Positions 1 through 8,258 of a stretch of DNA of 30,500 nucleotides are shown here, in pieces. Origin of the DNA: DAOTVC01 sp034437215 (GTDB lineage: Bacteria > Chloroflexota > Anaerolineae > B4-G1 > SLSP01); assembly GCA_034437215.1 (NCBI GenBank), contig DAOTVC010000089.1, forward strand, positions 1-30,500. Reading direction: 5' to 3'. Every line of letters starts with the position of its first letter. The stretch's first letter is position 1. Under the pieces are notes generated by a model that did not search any database, was not told the origin of the DNA, and was given only the letters and a program-made list of their open reading frames with translations. The position numbers and the translations under genes are program-made.

Positions 1-386
1 GCCTTCACCCGCTCTAGCTGCCTGCCGTCGAGCAGGACGAGGGGTGCGGTCTCTGCTACCGTTACCTTTCAACCGGCAGCCCGGACATGGCTGCCAACTG
101 ATCAACCCGATTCCCGCCATCTTCCGGCTCTCTCTGTGCCAGAGCTCCGTGGGGTAGAGGATGAAGGGTGAGAAGTAAAGCCAAGACCAGCCACAACAGA
201 AAGAAGCGGGAAGTGTTCCACGATCCTCTGTGTCTCATCTTCCTCTCTCCTTAATATGACGGTCGCGGGGGTGCGACCGTTACTTCTACTCTACAACCTA
301 CCTAGGCTCGTGTCAATGCCTGCCGCCTTACGAAAGGGTTGCAAAAGGAGGGCGAACGCGCCGGGGAATGGCGTCGAGTAAAGAGA
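1..386. other. Left-edge region without a convincing gene
   Basis: No complete gene is visible. On the - strand, bases 1-68 read as 22 codons in a plausible coding register (including APLVLLDGRQLERV) and run off the left edge, but a TGA at 69-71 lies just upstream and no good start codon follows it. This could be the truncated remnant of a gene whose body lies outside the window; the phrase resembles the C-terminal strand seen in Mrr-like nucleases, but that is only an impression. The rest (72-386) shows no RBS-preceded ORF and no clear RNA structure. Confidence 0.3.
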
Positions 387-387
387 C

Positions 388-416
388 TTGCGCAAGGCGC
401 AAGAATCGGGCACAAT
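388..416 (+). promoter_or_regulatory. Promoter of the haem/molybdopterin fusion gene
   Basis: A -35-like TTGCGC (388-393) and a -10-like CACAAT (411-416) are separated by exactly 17 bases. The start codon is at 450, which gives a leader of about 25 nt. The -35 lies inside an inverted repeat, CTTGCGC-aag-GCGCAAG (387-403), so a regulator binding there could compete with RNA polymerase. Neither hexamer is a perfect match. Confidence 0.45.
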
Positions 417-449
417 GAGGGGAGGGGAGAGACGTAAAGGAGGGGAAGT

Positions 450-1496
450 ATGCGCTTCGTCAACGGCGTTCTGCTTTTCGTGATGCTCGTGCTCTTCGTC
501 ACCGGTGTGTTGATGCTCTACGGGACCTGGCTGCCGTGGCTCTTCGACCTCCACCGCATCGCCGGTTGGGCCTTCATCGCCCTCATCCCCTGGAAGGCGT
601 CCATCATCTACGGCTCCCTGAAGCGGCGCTTCGGCAGTTGGGACGTCGGGGTCGCCCTCTCCCTGACGCTGACGCCCCTCGTGCTCCTCGTCGCCCTCCT
701 GGGCCTCCTCTGGATGTGGCGCATCGGCCCCTACATCACCCTCCTGGGACAGACCTTCCTCTCCTGGCACTGGATCCTGGGGCTGCTACTCCTCCCTCTC
801 TTCGTGGCCCACGTTGTGATCCGCTGGCCCGCTCCCCGCGCGGCGGACTTCACCTCGCGACGCGGCGCCCTCCGGCTCCTCGCTCTGAGCGCCGTGGGGA
901 TCGCGGGCTGGTGGCTGGGGGAGCAGCTGGCGCAGGCGCGCGCGACGGAGGAGCGCCCGCGAAGGGCGCTCACGGGCTCACGCCGCTTCGGCGCCTTCAC
1001 GGGCAACGATTTTCCGGTCACGGGAGAGGGCAGGCCTCAGATCGACCTCGACGAGTGGCGGCTGGTGCTCTCGGGCGGGCGTGAACCCCTCGCCCTCACC
1101 CACGAGGAGCTTCTGGCGCTCCCGAGGGAGGAGCTGGAGCAGAGGCTCGACTGCACCAACGGCTGGTACACCCTGCAGAGGTGGCAGGGCGTGCCGCTGG
1201 CGCGCCTGATCGAAGAGGTCGCCGATCCTTCTCAGGTCGCAGGGGTGCGGATCATCTCGGCGACGGGCTTCAATCACACCTTCACCGCCCGGGAGGTAGA
1301 GAGCATCCTTTTCGCAACCCACGTCGGCGACGAAGCCCTCTCCGTCCGGCACGGCGCCCCCCTGCGGGCCATCGTGCCCGAGCGGCGGGGCTGGTTCTGG
1401 GTCAAGTGGATCTCCCACGTGGAGCTGCTCGACAACCGCCTCGAGGTCCTCGCCGGCCTCCTCGCCGCCCCCCGCGAGGTGCTCCGCCAGATGTGA
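450..1496 (+). CDS. Membrane haem-b domain fused to a sulfite-oxidase-type molybdopterin domain
   Basis: The protein has 348 residues. Residues 1-125 form about four membrane helices with candidate haem ligands His35, His107 and His121, as in cytochrome b561/YedZ-type anchors. A TSRRGALRLL segment at 135-144 followed by a hydrophobic stretch looks like an internal twin-arginine signal anchor. Residues from about 175 to 330 match the oxidoreductase molybdopterin-binding (YedY/sulfite oxidase) fold, and Cys235 in RLDCTNGWYT is the expected Mo-ligating cysteine. The domain is short and lacks the dimerisation domain of sulfite oxidases. By analogy with MsrP/MsrQ it would act outside the membrane, passing electrons between the quinone pool and an oxidised substrate; the substrate is unknown. 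The start has a good RBS (AAAGGAGG). It stands alone, next to an ATPase pseudogene. Confidence 0.8.
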   Translation: MRFVNGVLLFVMLVLFVTGVLMLYGTWLPWLFDLHRIAGWAFIALIPWKASIIYGSLKRRFGSWDVGVALSLTLTPLVLLVALLGLLWMWRIGPYITLLGQTFLSWHWILGLLLLPLFVAHVVIRWPAPRAADFTSRRGALRLLALSAVGIAGWWLGEQLAQARATEERPRRALTGSRRFGAFTGNDFPVTGEGRPQIDLDEWRLVLSGGREPLALTHEELLALPREELEQRLDCTNGWYTLQRWQGVPLARLIEEVADPSQVAGVRIISATGFNHTFTAREVESILFATHVGDEALSVRHGAPLRAIVPERRGWFWVKWISHVELLDNRLEVLAGLLAAPREVLRQM

Positions 1497-1518
1497 GGAA
1501 TTCGGAAAGGGGACCGGC

Positions 1519-2773
1519 CTACGCGACGGGTGACCGGCCGACCTTCCCTAGCTCCAGCCACCCTCCACCCACGAGGGCTCCCCATACGACCAGGGCCCAC
1601 TGCTCCGGCGTCAGGGCGGTGGTCTGGAGCGCGGCCCGCACGAAGGGAACGAAGGTCATCGCCAAGACGAGGGCGATCATCCCCACGAGCCAGCCGGCGG
1701 CGAAGCGATTGGCGAGGAGCCCTCTCTCGAAGAGAGAGCGCCGCTCCTGCTTGAGGGTGAGGGCCAGCACGATGTGGCCCAGCAGCCAGGTAGCAAAGGA
1801 TGCCGTGCGGGCGCTCTGCAGGTCGTAGCCGAGGGCCAACGAGACGAAGTAGGAGCTGAGGATGGCGAGGGCCGGCCCGACGAGATTGCGCAGAATCTGT
1901 CGGGCGACGTCCCACGAGAGAAAGCGCTGCCGTCGCCGAGGACGAGGGACGCCAGATCCATCTCGTTCCGCGTCATCGTCCCCGTTTTATCGCTGAGGTT
2001 AGTGGCCACGGAACTCAAAGTCTCGGCGCCCTGCAGCCGGCTGACCACGACCTCTTTCTTCGCCAGCTCGAAGGCGGCCAACGCGAGAGCCATGGTGATG
2101 ATGATGGGGGGCTGTCCGGGGACCATGAGAAAGGTGAGGGAGAGCCACGTGAGGACCATCTGCTCCAGATCGTAGCCCCGCAGCAGCCCAACGAGGGGGA
2201 TAAGCAGGCTGATCCCCACGGCGACGTAGGCCAGGGTACGCGCCAACTCCTGCATCTCCTGCTGGAGGGGCGTCAACTCTTCCCCCGCGCGGGCGGTCAA
2301 CGCCGCCACCCGGCTGCCGGCTGCAGGGGAAGGACGTCCCCTACCACCACCTCTTCCACCTGCACCTCCCGGCGCTCCCCCTCCCGAATCACCGCCACCC
2401 GGGGCGCCTGCAGCTCGCGTAGACGCGCCATCGTCCGGTCGGTGCGGGCCTTGTTGTAGAGCTCCACCCCCACGTAGATGAGGACCACCACCGCCATAAC
2501 GATGGCCTCACGGATCTTGCCCAGGGCGAGGGAGATGCCCGCTACGGCCAGCAAGAGGAGCATCACGGGGGAGGAGAGGCTCTCCCGGAGGAGCTCCAGG
2601 AGGCCCGTGCGCTCCCCCTCACGCATCTCGTTGGCGCCATAGCGCGCCCTCATCTCCTCAACCCGGCTCGTGCTCAACCCCCGCGCCTGCTCGACTCCCA
2701 GGGCATCGAGGATCTCGGGGATGGGTCGGGACCACCAGGGCCCCGTGAGGTTCTCTCTCACTCTAGCGTCCAT
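1519..2773 (-). pseudogene. P-type cation-transporting ATPase, broken by two internal deletions
   Basis: Three fragments of one P-type ATPase lie in order on the - strand. The first (about 2320-2773) holds the N-terminal cation-ATPase domain, the first helix pair and the start of the actuator domain up to GDVLPLQPAAG. The second (about 1945-2312) resumes at RVAALTARAGEELTPLQ, covers helices 3-4 and ends with the phosphorylation motif SDKTGTMTRNEM. The third (1519 to about 1930) is in another frame and carries the C-terminal helices (FLSWDVARQILRNLVG onward). Missing are the actuator TGES segment (roughly 80 residues expected) and the whole nucleotide-binding domain plus the GDGxND hinge (several hundred residues). 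Each junction also changes frame, so no pump can be made. In helix 4 the usual PEGL/PEEL reads PGQPP. An assembly collapse is possible but would need two events. Confidence 0.85.
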
Positions 2774-2831
2774 GACCTATCTACCCCCTTTCGCGTCGCA
2801 AAGGCGTTATGCGAGGGTCTCTACCACTCTA

Positions 2832-2859
2832 AGAGTAGCAGAGAGAAGGGGGAGGTCAA
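2832..2859 (-). promoter_or_regulatory. Possible promoter of the ATPase pseudogene
   Basis: On the - strand a TTGACC -35 (2854-2859) and a TACTCT -10-like hexamer (2832-2837) are separated by 16 bases, about 60 bases upstream of the ATG at 2773. The -35 is good and the -10 is weak. If active, it would transcribe the broken reading frame. Confidence 0.35.
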
Positions 2860-3269
2860 CATGCCGGTACCCGCCCCCGCCGGTGCTGATCTGGCGTGGA
2901 GCCACAGCGTGATCGGCGGCCGGAGGATGCATCCAACCAGACACGAAGAGAGACTAGTGGACCTTCACGCATCAAGTGATGGAAACCTGTGTACGCACCC
3001 AAGTCGGCAGGATCGCGGCTGCAGGCGCTGGCCGGGGCGCCAGCGCGCCGAGCGTCGACCTGCGTCGACGCGAGTTCCCGTCCGCGCAGGCGGACGATCG
3101 GCCGCAGGCCCTGGTAGCGTACTTCCCGTGGGCCGTTGGCCTCCTGGGCCATGGCAGTGCGCGTCTCACCATGCGTCAAATCAGGGTTGCCAAACTACTA
3201 GGGCAAAGGCCTCAAAATTGACTGCCCTGAAAGAAGGTGGGGACTAACCGCAAAGGACTGAAAATTGAA

Positions 3270-3298
3270 TTCGCCAAAGTTCACTTTCGGTGTATGAT
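3270..3298 (+). promoter_or_regulatory. Probable promoter of the zinc-ribbon gene
   Basis: A -10 hexamer TATGAT (3293-3298) stands in an AT-richer stretch 87 bases before the ATG at 3385. The best hexamer 17 bases upstream is TTCGCC (3270-3275), a poor -35. The presence of a promoter also follows from the isolated position of the gene. Confidence 0.4.
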
Positions 3299-3384
3299 AG
3301 GGGTGTCTGAAGTCGCGGTTGTACCCAGCGGATGCGAGACCCGCACCGCTGCTCATCAGACTAAACCTATTTGGAGGTGCAGAG

Positions 3385-3558
3385 ATGGAGTTTGAAGGAT
3401 ATTGCGTAAAGTGCCGTGAGAAGCGGACCATCGCAGAGGGTGAGGTGAAGGAGACCGCCAACGGACGGCGCATGGCACAGGGGACCTGCCCCGAGTGCGG
3501 GACGAAGGTGACGCGCTTCCTGCCGAGCGAGAAGAAGGAAGCCGACCAGAAGGAGTAG
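3385..3558 (+). CDS. DUF5679-type mini zinc-ribbon protein
   Basis: This small protein of 57 residues begins MEFEGYCVKCREKRTI and contains two CxxC knuckles, CVKC near residues 7-10 and CPEC near 36-39, separated by a KETANGRRMAQGT segment. This is the layout of the DUF5679 family, short proteins common in Chloroflexota and some archaea with unknown function; they resemble rubredoxin- or ribosomal-type zinc ribbons. The lysine/glutamate-rich tail (EKKEADQKE) extends beyond the usual domain end. I chose the ATG at 3385 because GGAGG lies at 3373-3377; a longer in-frame ORF from 3319 has no RBS. The gene is monocistronic, with an intrinsic terminator 30 bases after its stop codon. Confidence 0.8.
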   Translation: MEFEGYCVKCREKRTIAEGEVKETANGRRMAQGTCPECGTKVTRFLPSEKKEADQKE

Positions 3559-3588
3559 CTCCAACGTCCTCAATGAGAAGTATAGAGA

Positions 3589-3626
3589 GCCGCCCCGCGG
3601 AGCACCTGTGGGGCGGCTTCTTCTTG
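3589..3626 (+). terminator. Intrinsic terminator after the zinc-ribbon gene
   Basis: Perfect 8-bp arms GCCGCCCC (3589-3596) and GGGGCGGC (3610-3617) are followed by TTCTTCTT. The position, 30 bases after the stop at 3558, fits rho-independent termination. Confidence 0.8.
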
Positions 3627-3740
3627 GGGAGACGCGGGGCTTGCGCCTCCCCCCTGACCACGAGGCTCCCCGACCTAACCCGGCGACTCGCTAAGGTCGT
3701 CTTCTACCCCACCTACGGTGACCCCGCCGGCCTAGAGCCT

Positions 3741-4253
3741 TCACCCTCCCGATCGGCGCAGGAAAGCAATCACCTGGGCCAGGGCCAGGAAGAGCAGGAG
3801 TCCGAACACCAGGGCCAGGCCGAAGGATAGCTGAATAGGGGCGAGAAGCGCTACCAGACCGAGGATCAACCCGGCGGTAGAGACGAACAACAATCGCCCG
3901 AGGTGTTGACGGGCCAGAGTCTCGTGTACGGGAAGGTGAGGCAGCGCCCGGACGCGCCGCACGAAGGACTCCAGATCCCAGGCAGCGAGGGCCACGACGA
4001 CGCCCGCGAGGAGCAGCGGACCCTCGAGCTCCAACCAGAAGCCGAGAGCCGCAGCGCCGACGTACAGAAGAAGAAGGAGCGAGCCCCACACCCGTCCCGG
4101 ACGGGTCACCTTCTGCTGTTCGAGAAGCCAGAGGAGCCCCAGCACCCCCGTGATCCCGGCACCCATCCAGACGCCCCCCAGACAATAGGCGAGCGCCAAC
4201 GTCAGCGCGGCTGCTACAGCCGCTGCCGATCTGAGGAACACTGCCGCTCTCAT
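3741..4253 (-). CDS. Small multi-helix membrane protein, last gene of the MoxR cassette
   Basis: The protein has 170 residues starting MRAAVFLRSAAAV. It has about five hydrophobic helices (roughly 5-24, 26-40, 53-75, 77-90 and a long pair at 125-165) and a short hydrophilic loop near residues 92-120 (ESFVRRVRALPHLPVHETLARQHLGR). I do not recognise a family. The ATG at 4253 overlaps the TGA of the DUF58 gene as ATGA, so translation is probably coupled to it; a longer in-frame ORF to 4316 would lie inside the DUF58 gene and has no RBS. It may anchor or assist the MoxR/DUF58 machinery, inferred from position only. Convergent with the zinc-ribbon gene. Confidence 0.7.
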   Translation of the reverse strand: MRAAVFLRSAAAVAAALTLALAYCLGGVWMGAGITGVLGLLWLLEQQKVTRPGRVWGSLLLLLYVGAAALGFWLELEGPLLLAGVVVALAAWDLESFVRRVRALPHLPVHETLARQHLGRLLFVSTAGLILGLVALLAPIQLSFGLALVFGLLLFLALAQVIAFLRRSGG

Positions 4254-5581
4254 AACCGTCCCCGGGGCGCTTGCCCCCCCGCCACACCACGCGCCAGAGA
4301 GGCGTGGATCACCCAATCCAGCGATCGATCCACCTGCCAGTCCACCACGCTGACGCCCACCCGGCGCAGGCGCGCGAGGAGGAGCGCACGGGTCACCCGA
4401 GCGATGCGCGCCCCCATCTCACGCTCTCCGGTGGGCTCCAGATGCTCCATTTCGAAGGCGATGGGATTGGGGCTGACGATCAGCAGATGATAGCCCCGCG
4501 CGCGCAGGCGGATGAGCATGGGCAGATCCGCGGGCTGCAGAGGGCTGACGATGACGATCTGGGAGCGGGCCGGGAAGAAGCGGGTGGGCAGGTAGTCGAA
4601 GGTTTCGAAGACCAGGCTGTCCCCCATGCGTGCCTCGGCGAGGGCGCGCAGTATCCGCTCCCGCTGGACCTTGCCATATCCGGGATAGATCCGGTCGAGC
4701 GTCCGTCCATAGACGATGAGGGCGACGCGGTGCCCCTCGGCGAGAAAGGCGTCCGCCAGGGAGGCCGTGGCGCCGACGGCGTGCTCGAAGAGGGCGTCGC
4801 CGTTCGCCTGCACGTTGCTCTGCTGCCGCGCATCGAGGATGATCCCCACGTCGGCGATGCGCTCCTGCTCGTACTGATTGGTGAAGGGGCGCCCTCCATG
4901 TCGGGCGGTCACCCTCCAGTTGATCTGCCGGCGAGAGTCTCCCATCTGGTACTCCCGCACGCCGTAGAAATCCACACCGGAACCGGGTTGACCGGAGGAG
5001 ATGGGACCGGCAAAGCCGCGGGTGTGCAACGGGCGAATGGGAATACGCCGGAGCCGGGAAACGTCGGGGAGGATCAGGAGCCGTGCCGGTGCGCCGGCCT
5101 CTGCCTCGCGGCTGAAGAGCCCCAGGCCCTCCCGGGCGGTCAGGCGCACCTCTCCGAAGTGAAAACTCCCCCGTGCGCCCTGCACCGTATAGCGCAGGGT
5201 CACGCTCTCGCCTGCGTCCAAGGGGGTGAGGAGGACGGGTTCGCCCTCCAGGATCTCCAATCCGGGCGGGAGCAGATCCTCGATGAGGAGCTCCTCCACG
5301 CGTCCCCCCTCGTTCGTCACGGTAAGGGTGACGACGACGGGGGTGTTCCGCATAACGCGGTCGACGGCGATCTCGTCGGGCGCTTCGCCCGCCCGGCTGA
5401 AGCGCAGTGAAGTCAGCGTACGCTCCACACGCAGCTGCAGCGGCTCGGGTGCGCGCAGAAGAACCGCGGCGAGGTAGACGACCGGAGGCAGCGCGAGGGC
5501 CACGATGCCCCCGTTCACCGCTCCCAATCCCACCAGGAGCAGCAGGTAGGTGAGCAGGCTCAGAAAGAGGAGGCGGTTCAT
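4250..5581 (-). CDS. DUF58 domain protein (MoxR partner)
   Basis: The protein has 443 residues. Two N-terminal helices (about 4-20 and 25-43) are followed by an extracytoplasmic-like beta-rich segment (about 70-170) and the DUF58 signature at 201-226 (GSGVDFYGVREYQMGD, then RRQINWRVTARHG). The rest is a von Willebrand A-like fold, with DVGIILDARQQSN near 244-256 where other vWA domains carry the DxSxS metal site; here that site is not canonical. DUF58 proteins are encoded beside MoxR ATPases across bacteria and are thought to be their effectors or clients in assembling or activating envelope complexes. It starts 49 bases after the moxR stop with no strong RBS, and its stop overlaps the next gene. 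Confidence 0.85.
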   Translation of the reverse strand: MNRLLFLSLLTYLLLLVGLGAVNGGIVALALPPVVYLAAVLLRAPEPLQLRVERTLTSLRFSRAGEAPDEIAVDRVMRNTPVVVTLTVTNEGGRVEELLIEDLLPPGLEILEGEPVLLTPLDAGESVTLRYTVQGARGSFHFGEVRLTAREGLGLFSREAEAGAPARLLILPDVSRLRRIPIRPLHTRGFAGPISSGQPGSGVDFYGVREYQMGDSRRQINWRVTARHGGRPFTNQYEQERIADVGIILDARQQSNVQANGDALFEHAVGATASLADAFLAEGHRVALIVYGRTLDRIYPGYGKVQRERILRALAEARMGDSLVFETFDYLPTRFFPARSQIVIVSPLQPADLPMLIRLRARGYHLLIVSPNPIAFEMEHLEPTGEREMGARIARVTRALLLARLRRVGVSVVDWQVDRSLDWVIHASLARGVAGGQAPRGRL

Positions 5582-5630
5582 GGATAGGCGCCACCGCGTC
5601 CGGCAGGGAGAGCCGACGACCCCATCCCTC

Positions 5631-6611
5631 TCACCTCACGACGGGCACCGGCACCGTCCGCAACACCTCGTCGATCACCTGATCGGCGGCGTGACGCTCC
5701 GTCCAGAGGTCGGGCTCCAGAATCAGGCGATGGGTGAGGGCGGGCCCTGCAAAGCGCTTCACGTCGTCGGGGATGACATAACCCCGGCCGTCGAGGGCCG
5801 CCCAAGAGCGGGCCATCTTCAGGAGCGCCAGGGAGCCGCGAGGGCTGGCGCCCACGGCGGCGTAACGGTGACCTCGTGTGGCGTGTACCAGGGCGACGAT
5901 GTAGCGCTCGACGTCCTCGTCCACGTGCACCCGCTCCACCACCTCGCGCATCTCGAGGAGCGCCTCCGCGTCGGTCACCGCTTTGAGGAGGAAGGCGTCC
6001 TGTTGGCGTGCCCGGCGCCGGCGTAGGACCTCCTGCTCGTCCTCCAGGGAGGGATAGCCCACGGAGAGCTTCAGCATAAAGCGATCCAGCTGGGCCTCGG
6101 GCAGCGGGAAGGTCCCCTCGTACTCGATGGGGTTCTGGGTCGCGATGACGATGAAGGGCTGGGGGAGGCGCATGGTCTCTCCCTCCAACGTCACCTGGTA
6201 CTCCTGCATCGCCTCGAGGAGCGCCGACTGCGTCTTGGGCGAGGCCCGGTTGATCTCGTCGGCGAGGATGATGTTGGCAAAGATGGGGCCCTTGCGTAAC
6301 CGAAAGTCGTTCGTGGTGCGGTCGTAGATGTAGCCCCCCGTGATATCGCCGGGGAGCAGGTCGGGCGTGAACTGGATGCGCTTGAAGGAGAGCCCGAGGG
6401 CGGTGGCGAAGCTGTTGGCGATGAGGGTCTTGGCGAGGCCCGGATAGTCCTCGAGAAGGAGATGGCCACCCGGTGTGAGGATGGCAGCCATGATCTCCCT
6501 GAGAACCTCGTGCTTGCCGACAATGGCGCGCTCCACCTCACCGAGGACCTGCGCTGCCAGGTCGGCGACCTCTCGGAAACTCTTATCGGGCTCGGACGGA
6601 CGTGGTTGCAT
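5631..6611 (-). CDS. MoxR-family AAA+ ATPase
   Basis: The protein has 326 residues, the usual length for MoxR. Walker A is the variant EDYPGLAKT (54-62), Walker B is ILADEINRA (115-123), sensor 1 is ATQNP (157-161), and PEAQLDRFMLKL (171-182) carries the arginine-finger region; a C-terminal AAA lid follows. MoxR ATPases act as chaperones that insert cofactors into, or activate, partner complexes, often with vWA/DUF58 proteins. An RBS (GGAGG, 6 bases upstream) lies inside the preceding gene, which overlaps by 29 bases. Its DUF58 partner lies immediately downstream. The client is not obvious from the window. Confidence 0.93.
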   Translation of the reverse strand: MQPRPSEPDKSFREVADLAAQVLGEVERAIVGKHEVLREIMAAILTPGGHLLLEDYPGLAKTLIANSFATALGLSFKRIQFTPDLLPGDITGGYIYDRTTNDFRLRKGPIFANIILADEINRASPKTQSALLEAMQEYQVTLEGETMRLPQPFIVIATQNPIEYEGTFPLPEAQLDRFMLKLSVGYPSLEDEQEVLRRRRARQQDAFLLKAVTDAEALLEMREVVERVHVDEDVERYIVALVHATRGHRYAAVGASPRGSLALLKMARSWAALDGRGYVIPDDVKRFAGPALTHRLILEPDLWTERHAADQVIDEVLRTVPVPVVR

Positions 6612-7239
6612 GCTCTACCTCCAGTTCTTCTTCCAGAAATGCGATGACCCGCTCTGGATCCAGGTCCAGCGGGGAGGGCGGCTCTTGGTGCAGTCCCAGA
6701 CGTACCAGAAGCCGGGTGACGATGTCCCGTCCCTCCAGTAGCTGGGGGGACATCCCCAGGTGCAGATAGGTGTGAATCTCCGGCGGCGCCTCGAAGGCGC
6801 CGTCGCGGATGCGCTCCCGCGCCTCCCGAGGAGTTAGCCCCTGGTGGTGAGCGAGGATCTCCGCAGCGAGTTCGCTCAGATGGTGAGCCAGCCGCCAGCG
6901 GGAGTAACGTCCGACCTGGGTGAGACGTAAGCGGTGCGCCCAGAGTTCGACGGGGCTGGGGAAGAGGGTGGCAGGTGCCTCCGGCTCTCCTGCCGGTGGA
7001 GCCGGGCGACGCAGGCTGCGCAGGGCGATGCGGAGGGCGATGAAGAGGAAGATGATCCAGAAGAAGATGGGCGGCAGGCTCTGTAGGAGCAGGTCCCCGA
7101 ACCAGGCGACGTAGGAGAGGGGGACGATGATGAGCTCCCGAACGAGGTCCCTGAAAGGAAAGACCAGCAGGGGAGCCAGCAACAGGACGAGGAGCGCCGG
7201 CAGCCAGAAGCGCTGCAGAAGAGTGCGCAGGCGTCTCAT
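6583..7239 (-). CDS. Membrane protein of the MoxR cassette, family not recognised
   Basis: The protein has 218 residues. Hydrophobic segments lie at about 9-28, 35-50 and 52-75, followed by a soluble region of about 140 residues rich in Arg, Glu and Leu (HRLRLTQVGRYSRWRLAHHL and LTPREARERIRDG). The soluble part looks helical and probably cytoplasmic. The start overlaps the stop of the upstream DUF4129 gene as ATGA (7236-7239), and the 3' end overlaps moxR by 29 bases, so the three genes are likely translated together. Position suggests a scaffold for MoxR or DUF58; I cannot name the function. Confidence 0.7.
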   Translation of the reverse strand: MRRLRTLLQRFWLPALLVLLLAPLLVFPFRDLVRELIIVPLSYVAWFGDLLLQSLPPIFFWIIFLFIALRIALRSLRRPAPPAGEPEAPATLFPSPVELWAHRLRLTQVGRYSRWRLAHHLSELAAEILAHHQGLTPREARERIRDGAFEAPPEIHTYLHLGMSPQLLEGRDIVTRLLVRLGLHQEPPSPLDLDPERVIAFLEEELEVEHATTSVRAR

Positions 7240-8135
7240 ACCGTTCCCCGACAGGCTTCCACGATGGCGGTGAGGCTGTCGATGGCCCGCTGCGCCTGCT
7301 CCTCGCCGGGAGAGGTGAATCCATAGCGCACCTGCTCGAAGAGGCGCGTGAGATCGCGCACGGGTCCGGCCGGGAGCCCGCGCGACTCCAGATAGGCCTC
7401 GAACTCGCGTGCCGTGAGCGTCCTCTCACGGCGTAACCCCTTCGCCCTCTCCACCTCCTCCATCATGCGGACGTAACAGCGGGTCACGGTGTCCCGCACG
7501 TCGGCGCCGGCGCGCAGCTCCGCGACCGCCGTCGCCGCCTCCTGCGCCAGGCGCTCGAGGGGGGGCTCCTGCCGTCGCCGCTGCCACGCCCGCCACGCCA
7601 CCGTCAAGACCGCCGCGGCGACGAGCAACGCCACCACCACCGTGACCACCGTAACGAGCACGGAAGAGGAGGTGGGCGTGGAAAGGGCGGGAGTCTCGGG
7701 CAGGGAGCTGATCTCTAGGGCGGGGCGCTCCGCTATCTCACCGAAGATCTCGTCCATCTCTTGAAAGAGGGGAGAGTGGCGCAGGACCTCGAAAGCGGCG
7801 ACGAAGAGCGCCAGACGGAGTATGTCCCGCAGCACCTGTTTGCGAAACTCGGGTGAGATGACCAGGTAGACGATGAAGATGGGCAGGAGCAGGATACCCG
7901 CCGCGATGAAGAACTGCAGGATTTGGAGTACGAAACCGGCGTTCAACGTCAGAGGATCGGGCCGGGTGAAGGCGCCCCAGAGCCGCTGCCACATCCAGAC
8001 CAGCAGCTGCTCGAGAGTATAGGAGGAATCCGCGGTGAAATCGACGCGTGAGAGCCCCGCCGCCAGCACTACGATGAGCGCAAGGGCGCCGGCGGCGGCA
8101 AGGAGAACTCGGGTCTTTATCTCTCTTTCAACCAC
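7236..8135 (-). CDS. Membrane protein with C-terminal DUF4129-like domain, first gene of the MoxR cassette
   Basis: The protein has 299 residues. Hydrophobic helices lie near 10-26, 68-93, 100-118 and 158-185. The region from about 210 to the end is a cytoplasmic helical domain like DUF4129, with RCYVRMMEEVERAKGLRRERTLTAREFEAYLES and RLFEQVRYG patterns. In many genomes DUF4129 is fused to or adjacent to transglutaminase-like proteins in MoxR/DUF58 operons; here no transglutaminase domain is visible. It leads a run of five - strand genes ending at 3741. The TTGAAAGAGAG just upstream gives only a weak RBS. Confidence 0.72.
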   Translation of the reverse strand: MVEREIKTRVLLAAAGALALIVVLAAGLSRVDFTADSSYTLEQLLVWMWQRLWGAFTRPDPLTLNAGFVLQILQFFIAAGILLLPIFIVYLVISPEFRKQVLRDILRLALFVAAFEVLRHSPLFQEMDEIFGEIAERPALEISSLPETPALSTPTSSSVLVTVVTVVVALLVAAAVLTVAWRAWQRRRQEPPLERLAQEAATAVAELRAGADVRDTVTRCYVRMMEEVERAKGLRRERTLTAREFEAYLESRGLPAGPVRDLTRLFEQVRYGFTSPGEEQAQRAIDSLTAIVEACRGTV

Positions 8136-8172
8136 AGGATTTACTTCTCTCGTTGTCGATAGTCTGCCTTTT

Positions 8173-8203
8173 ATACTACCGCTCAGTGGAGAGTCCAGTT
8201 CAA
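8173..8203 (-). promoter_or_regulatory. Possible promoter of the MoxR cassette
   Basis: On the - strand TTGAAC (8198-8203) and TAGTAT (8173-8178) are separated by 19 bases, about 40 bases before the start at 8135. The spacing is longer than optimal, but this is the most AT-rich point between 8135 and 8259 and the logical site for the cassette promoter. Confidence 0.35.
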
Positions 8204-8258
8204 TCGGAGCGCCTTTTTCAGGGGTTGCGTCTGGGCGGCGAGTAACCGGACCGCTACC

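Larger units (their letters stand above)
2774..3384. other. Gene-poor interval of about 600 bases
   Basis: No ORF here has both an RBS and recognisable protein sequence. Open frames exist on both strands between 2856 and 3247 but read as arginine/proline/serine-rich shadows. A tandem GCGTCGAC-ct-GCGTCGAC lies at 3052-3069. Bases from about 3195 are much more AT-rich and lead into the promoter of the next gene. The interval may be decayed sequence beside the ATPase pseudogene. Confidence 0.4.
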